The translations under genes and the position numbers were made by a program. This document shows positions 33,289-34,253 of a stretch of DNA of 34,253 bases, piece by piece. The DNA lies in the NCBI GenBank assembly GCA_046263055.1, contig JBHELO010000057.1:1-34253 (forward strand), read 5' to 3'. Position 1 is the stretch's first letter. Each line of letters opens with the position of its first letter. The notes below the pieces were generated by a model that saw only the letters and a program-made list of their open reading frames with translations, was not told where the DNA came from and made no database searches. This DNA comes from DATAQC01 sp046263055 (GTDB lineage Bacteria; Actinomycetota; Acidimicrobiia; Acidimicrobiales; AC-14).

Positions 33289-34134
33289 TCACGACTCCCA
33301 GTCGACATAGGCACGATCGAACCGTCGCTCTTGGAGATCAGCTTCCGCGATGAGAAAGTAGAGGCGGCCATGCTGAATCGAATGCACGCCGGCGAGGTCG
33401 CTGTCGATTTGTAATAGCAGAATGTCCTGGCCAGGGGTAGGAGTATCCTGAATCAGGTCTGGATAGCCGAGCATTCGGTCGAGCGGTTCATCCAAGTCCT
33501 CCTTCTCCTGCTGGAGGGCGGACCAGGCCTTCCAGTCCGCCTCAGACAAGCCGTCAATCCCGGTGGGCAAGAAGTCGAAGTACCTCCAGGCATCGCCCGG
33601 TGGCCAGGGAAACGGCGTAAAGTCCGCCTCGGGCCGGAGCCGGACTCCCCGAAATCGCCACTCATCCTCCAGCTCGCGAGGGAACTCGGCCAATCGCATG
33701 GGCTCACCGTCGTCAGAAAACGGCACGTCGATATCGGTGAACACAACCGCGCTGGCAGCGAGCGACATGTCCACGTAGGAGAAGAATGACAGGAGTCCGT
33801 ACTCGGGTAGAACCGAGTCCGGATCAAAAGGCGCCGCTTCCGCCAGGTTGACCTGGGCCACGAAACCGAGGGGGCGCCCGACGTGGTGGTAGGGCCAGGC
33901 GAACGCGGGACCGACGTCAGGTCGGCCTCCGAGCTTGGTTCGGCCCACTAGACGGGGAGCCGGCTCCGTCTCGACCTCTCGCGTCGCTCGCAGCCGAATG
34001 GAGGGCTGGCCAGCAGCAAGAATGGTATCCGCATGGGACCCTAACCCAGCTTCCACCAACCGCTCCTTCAGAATGGCGCGCCGGTCGTCCTTGTGGACGC
34101 CCCAGGTACGATCGGGGGGGCGCTGGCCGGCCAT
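33289..34134 (-). CDS. DUF1963 (YwqG-like) protein
   Basis: This 281-residue protein matches DUF1963. It has a KLGGRPDVGPAFAWPYHHVG core, PLGFVAQVNLAE, LLSFFSYVD, later DILLLQIDSD and GRLYFLIAEADLQERRFD. Family function is unknown; some relatives sit near toxin-immunity loci. The gene is clearly lower in GC and mixed in codon third positions compared with menD. ATG 34134 shares its A with the stop of an upstream frame (TGATG), implying translational coupling. The 230-base gap to menD also has low GC and no gene, and includes a 10-base palindrome gtcttaagac (33214-33223). Confidence 0.85.
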   Translation of the reverse strand: MAGQRPPDRTWGVHKDDRRAILKERLVEAGLGSHADTILAAGQPSIRLRATREVETEPAPRLVGRTKLGGRPDVGPAFAWPYHHVGRPLGFVAQVNLAEAAPFDPDSVLPEYGLLSFFSYVDMSLAASAVVFTDIDVPFSDDGEPMRLAEFPRELEDEWRFRGVRLRPEADFTPFPWPPGDAWRYFDFLPTGIDGLSEADWKAWSALQQEKEDLDEPLDRMLGYPDLIQDTPTPGQDILLLQIDSDLAGVHSIQHGRLYFLIAEADLQERRFDRAYVDWES

Positions 34135-34253
34135 CAGGCGGTTCCGTTGTTGCAGGGCTGCATCTCGTTTTGCATCTTCGTCCGAGCTTGGCCAGCACTG
34201 GTCTGATACTTGACCCCGAACTTCTGTAGATCCGTCGCTCCCAGCCGGGCGGT
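34134..34253 (-). CDS. 3' end of an unknown gene, coupled to DUF1963 gene
   Basis: The last 39 codons of a leftward frame that enters from beyond the window end at TGA (34136-34134), sharing a base with the DUF1963 ATG. Third-position GC is about 74% in this frame and only about half in the alternative frame, so it is the likely coding frame. The peptide contains LGATDLQKFGVKYQTSAGQ and ends NNGTA; I do not recognise a family. The coupling suggests a two-gene module with the DUF1963 protein. Confidence 0.4.
   Translation of the reverse strand, partial: TARLGATDLQKFGVKYQTSAGQARTKMQNEMQPCNNGTA

Overview
The window is very GC-rich (about 70% or more by eye; coding frames have nearly all G/C third positions). 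It carries a menaquinone gene set, SARP, DUF427 and DUF4242 genes, and several genes whose TAnnnT -10 box sits 6-8 bases before the start codon, as expected for leaderless mRNAs. This fits a high-GC Actinomycetota chromosome, possibly of the Acidimicrobiia type; the class is an inference. No rRNA, tRNA, CRISPR array or insertion sequence was seen.

Bases 1-5300: a leftward operon (cupin, DUF1326, DUF2182, each overlapping the next by 4 bases) faces a rightward SARP/AAA giant regulator whose stop overlaps a DUF4242 gene. The divergent gap holds two perfect 10-base direct repeats exactly 22 bases apart, 8 bases upstream of a plausible -10 box for the leftward operon. That is the classical SARP operator geometry.

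Bases 5280-6550: an SRPBCC-like gene, a fragment resembling the N-terminus of a CpaF-type ATPase, and a long gene-poor stretch ending in a sigma70-like promoter, a 14-base palindrome and a small ORF with a strong ribosome binding site.

Bases 6550-17830: a cell-surface glycan locus. It contains an exostosin-like (GT47-type) transferase, five GT2-type transferases (one fused to a GT4 domain), a small SAM methyltransferase, a NodB polysaccharide deacetylase, and a Wzm/Wzt ABC exporter whose ATPase has a C-terminal extension of the glycan-binding type. Gene order alternates between strands and several genes overlap.

Bases 17830-23630: a lower-GC UbiE-like methyltransferase, then an N-acetylglutaminylglutamine amide (NAGGN)-type osmolyte operon. 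The operon consists of an amidotransferase, a class C26 gamma-glutamyl hydrolase and an ATP-grasp ligase. It is unusual because the ligase lacks the fused GNAT domain and the usual M42 peptidase is replaced by a C26 enzyme. A double DUF427 protein follows.

Bases 23660-26450: leftward genes for a conserved unknown protein, a MetE-like protein and a CbbX-type AAA ATPase. The ATPase reading frame is scrambled internally by three single-base deletions that cancel out, so it stays open but loses its Walker motifs.

Bases 26470-33060: menaquinone genes menE, menB, menA, menC, menH and menD, in alternating orientation. Bases 33060-34253: GC falls sharply; a DUF1963/YwqG-type gene is translationally coupled to an unknown gene running off the right edge.
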